Source of the DNA: Macquaria australasica
Taxonomy: Eukaryota; Chordata; Actinopteri; Centrarchiformes; Percichthyidae
Direction of reading: 5' to 3'
NCBI GenBank assembly: GCA_005408345.1
Contig: SEMN01000018.1
Span: 2,401,001 to 2,465,000 of the forward strand
Length of the DNA: 64,000 bases
The translations under genes were made by a program, and so were the position numbers. The notes beneath the pieces were generated by a model. The model was not told where the DNA came from. It saw only the letters and a program-made list of their open reading frames with translations, and made no database searches. Below are positions 20,517-33,030 of the stretch, piece by piece. Every line of letters begins with the position of its first letter. The stretch's first letter is position 1.

Positions 20517-21700
20517 CACTCAGATGCAACAAGCCATCGCCACAAAACAAAAGTTCCTACATCTGCTGTAAACTGCATGGAGCCTGGAAATATGAACACA
20601 AGCCTACATGGCAGCAGCTTGTTCCTGCCGGAGCTTTCAAGTACGCATTCAGGCAGGTGTTGCTTGAGGTGTGTTAACGGCAACAGCAAGCTCCACCTAC
20701 CCAGCAGGTTGGAGGTTGGTAGGTGTGTGAAATCAACCTCTCACTCACTTGATAAAAGTGTCAGGTAAACGGAAACTGTTTTGAAGCTATTGTCACTCCT
20801 CTTACAGTAGATTACCACAATGATCAGAGCCTCAAGAAGTAAACTGTGGAAGGAAGAACCCTCAAGATTCCAGTCACACACCAGTAACATGACATGTAGC
20901 CACATAATATCTTCCTTAAATGATTTTAACATGCTGTTCGATCGAATTCATTGGCACTAAAATGGTTACCAGTTTTGGAAGCTCTGTTAAATAACATACA
21001 ACCTCCTCTCCCTGCCCGCCTCTGCCCTGTACATTGTTTAAAAGAGCTAAACCTTGCAGAAACTGAAGATGCCACATATTTATTCAGATGAGACTACAGA
21101 GAGGAAGAAAGGGATCAAAAAGAGGGAAGAAGCACCTTTTTTACTACAAGTATGCTGTACACAGAGTTTAAATTATTCTTTTTCACTTGAGCAGCTCAGA
21201 AATAATGTGGTTATATGAGGTTTGTATAATGAGTTCATGTTTATGAATAAATTGTGCAGTGTGTTTGTGTATTTAGAAAGATCTGCAGAACCTGCTTCCA
21301 AAGCAAGGTATACTATATTTGAAAAAGTGCTACCTATAGGCTTACAATTTATGACACTTTAAAAGGATAATGGTTTATGCAACATGTTTTTTTTGTTTTT
21401 GTTTCTTTTAATATGAAGTTTTGTTGCTGTTGTGTTCATGCATCACACTTGTCATTCAAAATTCTTGATTTATTTTCTAATTTTCTAACTTTCTGCAGTT
21501 GGTGCTTTGTGCTATCTATTGCTGCTCATGCTAAACTCTTTTCTTCCTTTCATTTCCTTGTATTTATTAAAAAATATGTGCTGCTGTTGCTGCATGAGGA
21601 AAATGCACCATTTCCTGTGTGCCAGGAGGATTATTCCAACTAAAGGCCAACCGAGTGTTTAGAAGCAGCAAATGGAAAAGCTTTCATGAAACGAGCAGAG
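20517..21700. other. 5' flank of the pskh1-like gene
   Basis: An in-frame stop directly precedes the kinase ATG, so this side is 5'UTR and promoter. I could not find a convincing acceptor, CpG-rich core or TATA box, so neither a leader exon nor the transcription start can be placed. Confidence 0.4.
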
Positions 21701-21955
21701 GTTTAATCGCTATTGTGTTATATCCATTGGCAGTTAAGAGGGGAGGAATGTTTATTTATATGAAAGTGTCATAGATGCTATAATACATTGCTGTGTCTTT
21801 TCAAAGGTGTAAATTGTGTCATTGAACAGAGAAGCAGGCTGCATCATCAGTTGCTTGTCTGCTGCATTTTTCTTCCCAGAGGAGCCAAACAGGATGTTGG
21901 GCCTATCAGTCTGTTCTGCTGTCACACACTGTCTATCCCTTCTCAAAGGACTGCA

Positions 21956-22016
21956 AACACACACACTCACACACAGAAAAAGACAGAGAACCCCCCCCCC
22001 CACACACACACACACA
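21956..22016. repeat. compound CA / poly-C / CA simple repeat
   Basis: A CA tract, a run of ten or more C (about 21991-22001), then a second CA tract. Confidence 0.9.
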
Positions 22017-24059
22017 CCCCCATCCCTCCCCATGCCCCTCCATACACAGACACAAGGAGCCAACAGAGGATAGACATCACATCAGCACTGAGGTGGTAAA
22101 TCGCCCTTCAGAAGCCTTCCTCAAGGGAGTCAGCAGTTCAGCGTTTATCGAACCACTATCTGATTACTAAAAGGCTGTCCTCGGTTATAAATGAACCCGC
22201 AACACATGTGTGGTATTGGTAACGCCGGGGCCTTGGGAGTAAAAGCCATTATGGGCTACTGTGAATCAGTTTAGGCCAGAGGAGCGGTCAGAGCGCAGCT
22301 GCCACTTGCCAGTCAGTTCATTACTGTTGTTATTGTAGTCAGAGGATGTGATATCTGTGTGTGAGAGGAGTGGACTGGAGCTGGAGCAAACTAAAAGCTG
22401 TGGACTGAAGTGGCTCACAGGCACACAGCCGAGTGAAAAGGCTGAAAAGTTGGGTTTGAAAAAAGAAAACATTTCAATGAACACTTGAACTTTGAAAATG
22501 TAAGCGTTAGGTGGGCGAGACAGCATGGAGCCTATTTCTGGTGTGCACTTAACATCACAACGAGCAGAGATGATTGGAACAGCATATAAAACCTTCCAGA
22601 GGTTGCATAATTCATCAAGATCCTGTCTTACCTAGCCAGGACTAATGTTCAGTATACAAACGACACACTCAGAAGAATGTGTTTTGGACACAGCGTGCTT
22701 CCAACTGTGTGGCAACACTTTGGGACAGAGCCTGTCCTGTTTTAACATGACAGTGCCCCTGTCCACAAAGCCAGGTCCATAAAGAAATGGTTCCAGATAA
22801 GTACTTCCAGAGAGACCATGCGTTAACACTTCTGCTGTTGATCAATCACCGAGATTTGCTCCCCCATCCATCATGGGTCAAGCCCCCTCATGACCTCTTT
22901 TATTCGCACTGAGCCCACATGCAGCATTATCCAGCTGATTAATTAAAGCCATCCACGATTCATCAATGGAACACTGGCCTTTAATTGCTGTTTTGCGGAG
23001 AGATACAAATAAAGGGGGAGGTGGACAGAAGAAGTATGTTTGCTTATTACAAGTTGTTGAGAGCAGGAGAAATCAATGCTTGAGGGGAATACTTGTTTTT
23101 TTCATGTCAGGACATTTAAACCAAGCCTGCTTTAATACAATGCTGTGGAATGAGCCCCGACTGCACACGGCTATGCAGCAATAAAGCAGGGCTGCTGAGC
23201 ACAATGGTAGCGAAACAAAACTAATTACAGTGACAAGTGAGGCAGGCGCCAGGTCTGTCAACAGTGGGGGAGGATGCTACATCTCCCAAAGGCAGCACCC
23301 TTTGGGACGGCTGACGGATACTCTAATTTCCTTTTCTGTGAAGAGCACGGAGGTGGCCGAGGGACGAGGCACGCTAGACAAATTGTCTGTGACGTCTTGA
23401 TTGAACAAATCATGAACGTTGCACGAGTTGGCAAAATTGGATTCAGTTGACAGATACAGTCACCTGCCCGGGCAGTGCTCTGATGTCTGGCCATGGACTC
23501 ACATGTATAATTAATGAACTGCTCCGCTAATTACTCTTTAGCAGACAGAGCGATAAAGAAAACAATCGAGGGAGGGTCAAGTGGTCTAATAACTCAGATT
23601 TTGAAGAGCCACTGCGCTGTGGCTTGTAAAAAAAAAATACAGTGAGTCATATCCTGAGTTATCTCTGCAGAGATGCTTCATTCACCCCTTAAATCAAAAG
23701 CATGAATAACTGCAACAATTAATTATGTGGGTTATTGTGCCTTAAACCAACATTCGTGGATAATGTGCTTACATTTTGTCATCATCTCGAAGGAGAGTAA
23801 ACTCTTCTGTGTGGACATGAGCTATTTGACATTTTAGATATATCTTTTCAAATGTACAACCTGACCTCTGAGAAAAGTTTGCTTCCAAAGGCTCTTAGGT
23901 GAACAGCCGGTGTGTCTCTCTCCATGATTCAGAGACCACCATTTCTAACCATCAGACGTGACCTTTAAAATCTCCTGGTGGCAAAGCACAAAATGTCATA
24001 AAACTCTTCCCCAAATAAAGACTATTCCATACAATATGTGCACATTTCTCTAGCTAGCT

Positions 24060-24620
24060 ATATATATACTGTCCCTTACAAAATAAAAACACATGTGAAA
24101 TGAATGTTTTTACATGTTAAATGTCCGAAAACCACATGTGCCTGAATCCCTGGAGTTTTTATTACACGCGCAATGTCCAAAAACACAATTCCCTGAAGTT
24201 CAAAGTTCATTCTTGACCTTGGAAACAGCAGTCGAGAATCTCACCACAAGGTCCATCCAATAGCTGTTCTGGAGCTTTCAGTTGTATCACAAGTCAGTCG
24301 TATCAGAAATCCTCAGAGTGCTCAGAATAAATGGAAATTTGAACGCCTACAATTTCATGACAACTGGGCAAACTCCATATGTTTATGAAGACCATGTGAC
24401 ATGATCGAAGGCTCTAGAACTGCTACTAAATGGACCTTGTGGTCAGATTGTTTTCTAAACAATTTATCACGTTTGAAATGCTGTTTCTCATGTGATAAGC
24501 CACGTGTCTAATTGTAAATTTACGCAGTCTTGCACATGTGAAACATGACATTTCCAATGTGAGATGTGCAAATTACCATGAGAATTTATTACACGTTAAA
24601 AACACTACATATTTAATGGG
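24060..24620. repeat. fold-back dispersed element with CACATGTG motifs
   Basis: Arms at 24242-24290 and 24397-24444 are inverted copies: accacaaggtccat on the left and its complement atggaccttgtggt on the right, with further pairing to either side. The flanks carry several cacatgtg palindromes. A single-arm relative is at 34725-34830, and a CACATGTG-containing relative at 60620-60860. Confidence 0.65.
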
Positions 24621-26129
24621 TAAACATATGCTTTCTTTCAAAGTGGTAGGATGGCTGTACAAAAATATGAGTAGATAAAGAAATCTTTTTTATAATTTTA
24701 TCATGAATATTTTTTATCAGGATTATATTTTTTATTTTATTTGAGTAGAATTGAATTATTATTAAATACCTGACAAATTACAAGGGAGAATTTAAAATGA
24801 AGAGTCTGACAATATGGATATCAGCTTAAAATGATGAAATTCTAATAATAATGAAGAAGTGTATTATAATACATACAATGTGGCAACAGCTTCAAAAGAT
24901 CTGACACATACTTTTTGTAAAATAAATGCTGGTGTGAAAGTGAGTAAGCGTCTGCCTAAAGTATAGTAATGCTGCTGGGGATAGACTCATCCTCACTTTT
25001 GAAATATTGACTGATAAATTTGAGGAAGCAACATTTTTCTCAAACAGATATATTGCGTTTTTATGGGAGAAGTCTTCAATTATTTAGTCACCCAGTGGCA
25101 GAAACTTCAGAGTTTGAAGTGATGGAAATCTAATATCTGTATCACATCCATCAAGCCTTGAGGGAAGTTATTCAAACGGAGGATTTGCCTACAAGAGACG
25201 AGCACACACACTCCTCTCACCATGAACACCAAAATTTAATTTGAAAATGGGCAGAAGGATTATTCCCATTATCCTGCTCCCAGACACTCATTTTTAAATG
25301 ACAGACAGAAATATGCAAGTGGCTGTAATTATATTGCGAGCACACAAAGGTTTTTCTTTTTTTCCTCCATCCTTTGATTGTACCGGTGGTGGTTTTAGAC
25401 GGTGTTATTGGTCACTGCATGGGAGTTTAATCAACCAGGTATTAATTTTCATATTAACACCTCAGAATAACACAAACAGGACTCTGAATGCAGGTTGATT
25501 ATTTGTGTGATTATGTGTTTTTATGACAAATCTTAAATGGCAGCAACAACATTGTGAATGCATGTGTGAATGTGATGTGACACATTTATGGGTGCAGTAT
25601 TAATCAGAAAAGCAAGGATTTGAGTTTTTATAACAGTTTACTGAATTAACTTTTTTCTCAATTTACATGCATATGACAGCTTCTTTCAATTAATACATGA
25701 TTCCTTTAAGTATCAGACTGATCAAGATGCACCCCAGCTGTGCTGATAATTCCTGTAAAGAGCACAGGAAGCTGTACTTTATTGTTGCTATGCCAACACC
25801 AACTTGGGAGCTATTCAGTAATCGTTCTGGTTTCCGCTTGTTTTATTCTGTTTTATTCTGTTTTATTACTTAGAGGAAAAATTCCCAGTCAGTACACATG
25901 CATTTCAAGATTTGTATAAAAGTCATGAAACCCCTCGGGATGTTGTTTAAAAGGAACATTTCATTTTTTATAAACTTAGTAATTTCATAATTTGCCCACC
26001 ATTCCGACTTCTTGTACAATTTACTCACCCGCCTCATGTTTGTGATATGTGGAAGAATACGGCAAGCAGCACAAGTAAAGAGAAGTAAGGTGGGTTTAAA
26101 CAAATGGAAGTGACATCAAAGGTGAACAT

Positions 26130-26480
26130 TAAAGGTAAGGTGTTAGTCCAGCTGTCCATTTAAACATCTGGTCTGTCTGTCGGTCTGTCCACCACTTTGG
26201 CTCAGACTGAAATATCTCATATACTATAAGTTACGTAGAGACATTCACGATCCCCAGAGGATCAATCCTATTGATTTTGCTGATACCTTGACTTTTGCTC
26301 TAGCGCCACCATGAGGTTGACATTTTTGTTTTGTTTTTAGTGAAATGTCTCCACAACCATCAGATGGATTACCATGACATATGGCACAGGTATTCATGGT
26401 GCCCAGAGGATGAATACTAATGACTTTGGTGATGCCTTAACTTGATTTCTTAACATTTGCACTGGCGCCACCATCAGGTA
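26130..26480 (+). repeat. teleost dispersed repeat ('gactgaaatatctca' family)
   Basis: Contains tttggctcagactgaaatat, ccccagaggatcaatcctat, ctctagcgccaccatgaggt and cagatggattaccatgacat, a phrase order I recognise from many perch-like genomes. The 'gaggatgaatact..gactttggtgatgcc' unit is itself duplicated inside the element. A fragment of the same family lies at 42055-42160. Confidence 0.75.
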
Positions 26481-29109
26481 AAAAATCTGAATTAGTCTAA
26501 TTCTTTGATTTATGACTAAGTACTTGCAAAGCTAATGACATTCCCATCAGCTGTACTTTGTGTTTAGTGCAAATTAGTAAATGTTAGCGTGCTACTTTTT
26601 TCTCATGAAATAGTGATGAGTTTTACCTCTTCAGGCCTCAAAACTATTAAAGTATTACAATTAGTGAAGGGAACATCACTCTTTGCTAGAACTGTGACAG
26701 GGGGTTGCGAGTAAATGTTGCTTGGCTATAAAGGGTCACAAGCCATAAAGCTATGAAAATACATGTAATTTTAATTATAAGGTTACAGCTATTGAATGAT
26801 GATAATCAACTTGAAGCCAAAATATCTTTTCAGCTGCTTCATTGCTTTTTGACTTCTACTATATATTCCAGTGCATCACATTCTCAAGGTTATACATCAG
26901 ACAGAAATGGCACAGAAGCACCACTGGGATTCAAACAAAGCTGCAGCAGGAGTTTTGCCACTAAGGACTAAGTGTCACTTGATAAAGTTGGTCTAAATCT
27001 AATCTTTGGTGGACTTTGTGACCTCATCAGAAACATTGTGTGAGAGAAAACAAAACAGGACAGCAATATCTCTTATGTTTTGCAGGAGTTTGTACGAGCC
27101 TTCCTTTACCTTCTCGTCCTATAGAAGGTATAGGAACAACTTTGCTGTGTGATGTGTACAGATGACGTGCCATCATTTAGCTGAAGCATGCAGAAACCTT
27201 AACTGTGATAATAGGACTTTGTCACTGCTGACAATGCCTTGCTGTCCCTCTCACCTCTCAGTATTGCTGTCAAAACCATAATCACAGTAACGAACACCCT
27301 CTCAGGTGCTATAACACGCCGTACCGAAAGCCGTTATCTCTCCACGGTCTTATCATCTCCCAGCAGCTCTACCGTGGAATATAGGCCTCCGGGGGGAGAA
27401 AAAATGGACTCATGCAGTCAGACGACTTATTATCAAGTGAAATCATTGCCGCCCACTCGGTGAGCACGAGGTGTCAATATGGAGTCTAGAGAAAACATCT
27501 ATCTTGATGAAGTGACACGGTGTGTGACCTGCTTGGTTTCAGAGGTTGTGTGTGTGTCTAATGTAAGGTAAGGTAAGGTAATGCGAGTGTAAGCACAGTT
27601 CCAGGTAATGTTAGAATTAATCACTTTATGTAAAGCAGTGATTATAATGGGTTCAGCCACTCTGCTGCTCCAGCAGAGAATGAGATCCTTACAGAAGCCA
27701 AAGCGGGGATTCAGTAATCAAGGCACGCTCATTCTTTAGGTTAGCAGTGCTGGAGTGGACTGAAGGCTGAAGAGAGATGTTGCAGCTTACAGTTCTGCTG
27801 GGGTTGCAGTATTGCTGATAATGCACAGAGGTGTAGTCCCAGACAATATTTGATCCCTTACAGCAAGTAATGATTTGGTGATTGATTGGTGAAAAGATTT
27901 GTAGGACCCCATTTACGCTTCATGCGTCACGGGTGGATCGGATAGCTATCCGACAGCAAAAAAGCCACGTCTAAATACAACCAAGAGGCATTAAAGGATG
28001 TGCTGAAATCTGATCTGATATGTATTCTAGCAATATGTTGATCTTATTACACATACATAATAATAATCTTTATTCCTCCCAAGTGTAACTTAAATCAGTA
28101 AGCGGACAGTGGACATGGCCATGAATTAGCCTCTACAGGGTCTTTACTCCTGTGATTATGGCAGCTCAAATAACACTGAAATGGCAATAAAATTAGCCAT
28201 TCCTCCCTGTCTAATATAGAGCAACAGGGTGAAAATGGCTACAGAGATCTTTATACACACAGTCACACAGAATACTTAATGTGCTGGTGTAGCATTTATC
28301 TGATCCCTGATCAGTGTAACCAACACAGTGCCCATGAAGCTGATAAACCTTTTGTGTTGCTCATAGTCCATCCTGTGAGTCATCCATGTGTTTGTTAGTT
28401 TATGCATATGCGTAGATTATCAGCTACCTTGCTAAAGTCACCAAACAGCATGAGCTACATTACCACCATCCTCTGGACTCCAGTGGTACCGACTCTAATT
28501 TGTATGTAGCCCTGGAAAACCTTCAAAAAGACTTCTGTAATCACATGCGGACGTATACATGGCTACATGTAAACAAAACTGTATTAAAATGCATCTGGAT
28601 TTGAAATGACAAGTTACACATAACTGACGTGTCTACAGCATATGCATTTGTATATTTCAAAGTGAAGTACTGAAATGCTGTTGAAACAGTGGTGAATGCC
28701 ACCAATCACCTCATGACACCAGTGACCCTCTACCTTGCCTATAATTGAGAGCTGCTTTAGTGTCTGTCCTGTGCAAGACAGATTGAATTGTCAGAAATAA
28801 CGACAATTTAATCTGGTTCAGCCATAATTGCGGCTCATTGATTGATAATTGTTTTGATTGACGTGCAGTGAGACACTAATTAGGGGCTTCTGGAGTTACC
28901 AGAGAAATTAGTGGTTGTCTTTGTCCCTCTGCTGCTTCAGACTTTGATCATTATGACGTATGGCAGGTTGATTGACAGACAGATGAATGGAGTCTGCCAA
29001 TTTGATTTGAGGGTGTGAAGACCGAATCACAAACGTGCACACACACATGGGTGCATGGTCTCTCAAACATAACTGGTGAAAAAAATAGTATTCCTAAATT
29101 AAAAGTAGC

Positions 29110-29136
29110 AATAATAATAAATAATAATAATAATAA
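29110..29136. repeat. (AAT)n microsatellite
   Basis: Nine ATA/TAA units with one interruption. Confidence 0.85.
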
Positions 29137-30543
29137 GGGTCATTATTTTCAAACTTGGGTTGCAGCATTAAAACTTAAGAAACGTCTCAGCTAGTAAATT
29201 GTATAAATTGCTAGGTAACACCTAGCGCCGTCACCAGTGGTAACATAACTTCCAAAAACAACGGTTTTAGGGGCAAAGCAAGATATCCAACTTTACAATT
29301 CTTTGTAAATTTAGGAATGACTTTGCTTGATGTATTTATACATGGAAAAACGTGTTTCAGAGTTAGTAGTACTCATTAAAACGAGTGTTTAAACATCCGA
29401 TTACGCTAAGCTAACTGACAATAACCTTTAGTCTAATTCTTTTTTTGGCATAATGTTTTGTAGTTTGAGGCATTTTGTATCACTTCCCCCTTTTCATCAT
29501 TATTAAACAGAATTTTGATGGTTTCAGTTCAGATATGTCCACCATATTATCTGCTAATAATAAATACAGTACATGATTAAATGTACTACAGTTACTCTCC
29601 ACCTCTGACACACACTCACGCAGAGTCAGTCATAGCTTAAGCTTCTGCATTGCGGTTTTTGCTGAACCCTCAAAAACACACGAAACACACATCCATATAC
29701 ACACAGAGCAAAAGCTCCAAACGCTCAGCTTCAGCCTAGGCCACAACCTTTCCAAAGCCACTGCGCAATTCATTTGATCCATGGATCCATGAGTCAAAGG
29801 CCGAATGCTAACCTTTCACAATGACAGGACCATGGGGGGAATCATGACATAGACAGAAGATCATCTCCTGTTACAGCTCCAGGTTAAAGACACAAAACAA
29901 TGGCAGAGCGATCCTCACTCTGTCTCAGTCTGACCAACGCTGCAGTCTTACTTTTCTTTTAAAAGAGAGAAAACATCTCCCAATTATAGAGATAACTGAC
30001 ATGTTTTTACTGCATATTAGCTTGTTTCAGAAATTCTTTCTCCAAAACATTCTGAGCATTCTGCCTCATTCAGATGTTTAAGTGTGAAAGATAATTGAAA
30101 ACAAGTGAAATGATCTTGACCCAAGGGCAGTTTTTTCCATTTTAATTAAAATGAAAAAAACTTTCTTAAAGGTGTAATAGTTCCTGTCAAATTGGAAAAT
30201 GAAAATGGAAAGTTTCACAGTTATTCAGAGACAAACGCACTGACAGTATTGTTTTCTTACTGTGCCGTTTTCTCCCTTAAACAACTTTTTATTTTATTAT
30301 TGACTTCATAAAGTTCAGCTCACATCACACAACAACTGACAAGAGCACAAAAATCATCTCAATGTCTCAGGAAGGAAACTCTGATTGCACTTTAGCATAC
30401 AATATGTCAAGTAATTAAGTATAAATATACAGGGGTTTCTTTTGAGACATCTAGGTTATAAAGTATATAACTGTTGTTTTAACTTACACTTGGACTGTAC
30501 TGTGCTGCTGTATGTTCTCTTTCCTCCTGCTCTCTCTCTCCTG

Positions 30544-30799
30544 CCCCCCCCCCCCCTTCAACCCAACCGGTCGAGGCAGATGACCGCCCACCTAGAGCCT
30601 GGTTCTGCTCGAGGTTTCTACCTGTTAAAAGGGAGTTTTTCCTTGCCACTGTCGCATAGTGCTTGCTCATGGTGGGAACTGTTGGGTCTCTGTAAATACA
30701 AAGAGTCAGTCTAGACCTGCTCTACTCGAAAAAGTGCCCTGAGATAACTTTGTTATGATATGGCGCTATATAAATAAAACTGAATTGAATTGAATTGAA
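30544..30799 (+). mobile_element. LINE 3' end (L2/CR1-like) with (TTGAA)n tail
   Basis: After a C13 run come gtcgaggcagatgaccgccc, gttaaaagggagtttttcct and atggcgctatataaataaaa, then three TTGAA units. This is the familiar 3' terminus of a fish LINE family. Only the non-coding end is present. A short open frame across it is not a gene. Confidence 0.8.
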
Positions 30800-30826
30800 C
30801 TTCATTCAAATGTAGTTCAATGTGAA

Positions 30827-31227
30827 GTTATGATCTAGCCCCAGTTTGTGCCTCTCATGTATTAACATACATTTAAGTCACAGAGGTAACCATGGGTTTC
30901 TCTAAAAAACAATTAACTGGTGTTTGAAAAACCCAGAAAGTTGTTTAAAAAAGACTTACCGTTGTTCTGAAGTATTTCCAAAATCCCCAAAGAGTCTACT
31001 AACCATCTGGGATGAAAAAATATTCCATCTGCTGCATGATGAAAAAAAAATGTTATGATGTTCGAGGACTCTGAAAATACTGTCAGAACAGAGGTAAGTG
31101 TTTTAAAATGGCCTTCTGGGTTTTTCAAACATCGCCAGTTAATTATCTTTTAAAGAAACCAATGGTTACATCTGTGACCCGAAAGTATGCCAGTTCATGG
31201 GAGGCACAAACTGGGTCTAGTTATGAC
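30827..31227. repeat. long inverted-repeat (fold-back) element
   Basis: The left arm (30827 to about 31000) is matched by the reverse complement of the right arm (about 31060-31227). Paired landmarks: ccagtttgtgcctctcatg against its complement catgggaggcacaaactgg, and gtttgaaaaacccagaa against ttctgggtttttcaaac. The arms are imperfect but long, about 170 bases each, round a short A-rich centre. The element starts 28 bases after the LINE tail. Confidence 0.8.
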
Positions 31228-31387
31228 CTAGCCTGATAATCAGCCTGACATTATGTTCATGTTAGCCAAATTCTGTTTGAGTGGCATCAGTTTTAGTTGA
31301 CACGGAAGCTGCGGTAGTGGTTGTTACTGTAGGAGCAGTTAATATTTTTCATGTAAATCGCAGTAATATGCTGATTCAAGAGTTGTT

Positions 31388-31600
31388 ATTTAAAGAGTTG
31401 TTGGCGATCTCATCCCCGCTTGTCACCATTTAGCTAGGCTGGCTCTAGCACTGGAAGATGATCCCAATTCATAAAGCCCCCTTCAAAGCTGGGCTTGGTT
31501 TGTTGTTGTCAGTGATCACAAGACCAGACCTATTTGAATCGCTGGTAAAATTTGATCCAGGCGGCGATTCAGAGGTGTGGAACCTGGCTAGTTAAGACCT
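31388..31600 (+). repeat. dispersed repeat family B
   Basis: Shares gcggcgattcagaggtgtgg with gcagcaattcagaggtctgg at 42605-42624, and a 'catcc..cttgt..ccatt' start with 42395-42430. The minus-strand copy is at 60065-60310. Confidence 0.6.
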
Positions 31601-32694
31601 GCTTCACATTAAAATATAGTGATTCAAATACCGTTGACATAAAAATTATTGTAACCAAGGAAAAATTCATGTTTAAACCAAATGTGCCCCATTTTAACCT
31701 GGATGTCTTTTGACCTGCAAATCACCAAATCAGTGCTTAATGGGAAGTGTTGAATGGACCAACAACATTCATAGGCCCTGCTGCTACCAGGGGAAAAAAA
31801 GCTATTTATCACTTTAAGCTCCATATTTCTTTACTTGATGTACTGTATGTGCTGACTTGTGAATCAACACATACATTCATATAGTAAGTTTCGTTCAGAG
31901 CCAGCACCCAAGGCCACAGCTTTGCAAGAGAGGCACATGCATCAGGCAAGGCACATGACAGGATACACGATACTTGAAAGGTGAGTAAAAACAAGTGGGA
32001 GTCTTCATAGATATATCTTCACTTTCTTGGTTTAAACCTAAATTTCCTGTGTGATTTACAATTGATCATAACTCTCCCACTGTTCACCTTTGTGATAAAA
32101 TACAGTCAGTTCAAAAATATATTTTGACTTTGGATTAATTTGGATCTTACCTTATAAGACCCAAATTAATCTCTGCCTGAAATCAAAGGGATTGTCTGGG
32201 ACTGGCAGTGCAGAGTAACGAAACACTGGAAGATGGAGTGCTGAAAATAATTTTGAGATAAATTTATATTCTAGGCTGTGAAGGTCATAGACCCACGGGA
32301 TTAAATGCAGACCACATTGTGTTTGTTGATTGATTCTTGGTTGTGGCTATTTTTCTTTTGCGGGCTCTGACATACTGTGCATTAACAACACACACAGAGC
32401 CAAAGGAAATGGTAGATTGAACAGCGTTGAAGAGCAAAAATCGTTTTCAGATGCAGTTGTATTCTGGAGAGTGAGGCTTATGTACCCGAGTGCACAAGTA
32501 TGCATCCCAAAGTAAATGTTGAACAAGTTAAAGAGGTATTTTGAGGATATCTATCCATCTATATTTGCCTCGCTTGTATTCTAATAAGTTTTTTCATTTT
32601 AAGAGTTTTTACTTTTCCAAATCGAGGGTGGTAGAAGATGTTATGTGCACAGATTTTATGCCCTCAAATTTGGTATATTGAGAAGAAAACTTTT

Positions 32695-33030
32695 ATCAGT
32701 GACGGAAAGTAACAACGTAAAATTAGTATACTGTTTGTTTATACTTCTATTCAGCTACATTTCAGAGGGGAATATTGTACTTTACTCTATTATAGTTTTA
32801 TCTTGCAGTTATAATAGTTAGTAGTTACTTATTACATATAAATTAAGTAGTTCAAGTTAGCTCCACTTTAACCAACTGCAATATTAAAATTCTGCTGACA
32901 TGTTAATGCATCAATAATAATGATACAGTAATATAATACATATGATCATGGAACACTCTTAAAGGATCTATTCTGCACAATTACTGCGTTTAACTTTGAT
33001 ACTAGCTGTTAATACTTGTGTACTTTTACT
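32695..33030 (+). repeat. teleost dispersed repeat ('ggaaagtaac ... tacttttactac')
   Basis: Begins gtgacggaaagtaacaacgt, passes through ctacatttcagaggggaata and ttagctccactttaaccaac, and ends gtacttttactacac. I recognise this as a widespread fish repeat. Related ends occur at 45530-45720, 56640-56720 and (inverted) 57715-57795. Confidence 0.75.

Larger units (their letters stand above)
21701..30540. other. gene-poor interval with repeats and apparently unique blocks
   Basis: No exon supported. It contains CA/C tracts (21956-22016), the fold-back element at 24060-24620, a dispersed repeat at 26130-26480, an AAT tract (29110-29136), and repeat-like sequence at 27905-28020. Intervals 22080-22300, 22830-23600 and 27180-27480 look unique and balanced in composition, with TAATTA-type motifs. 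They are candidates for conserved non-coding elements by appearance only. Confidence 0.45.

Noticed and set aside
30442..30714. 90-codon plus-strand frame
   Set aside because: It runs through the non-coding 3' end of a LINE and a poly-C run.
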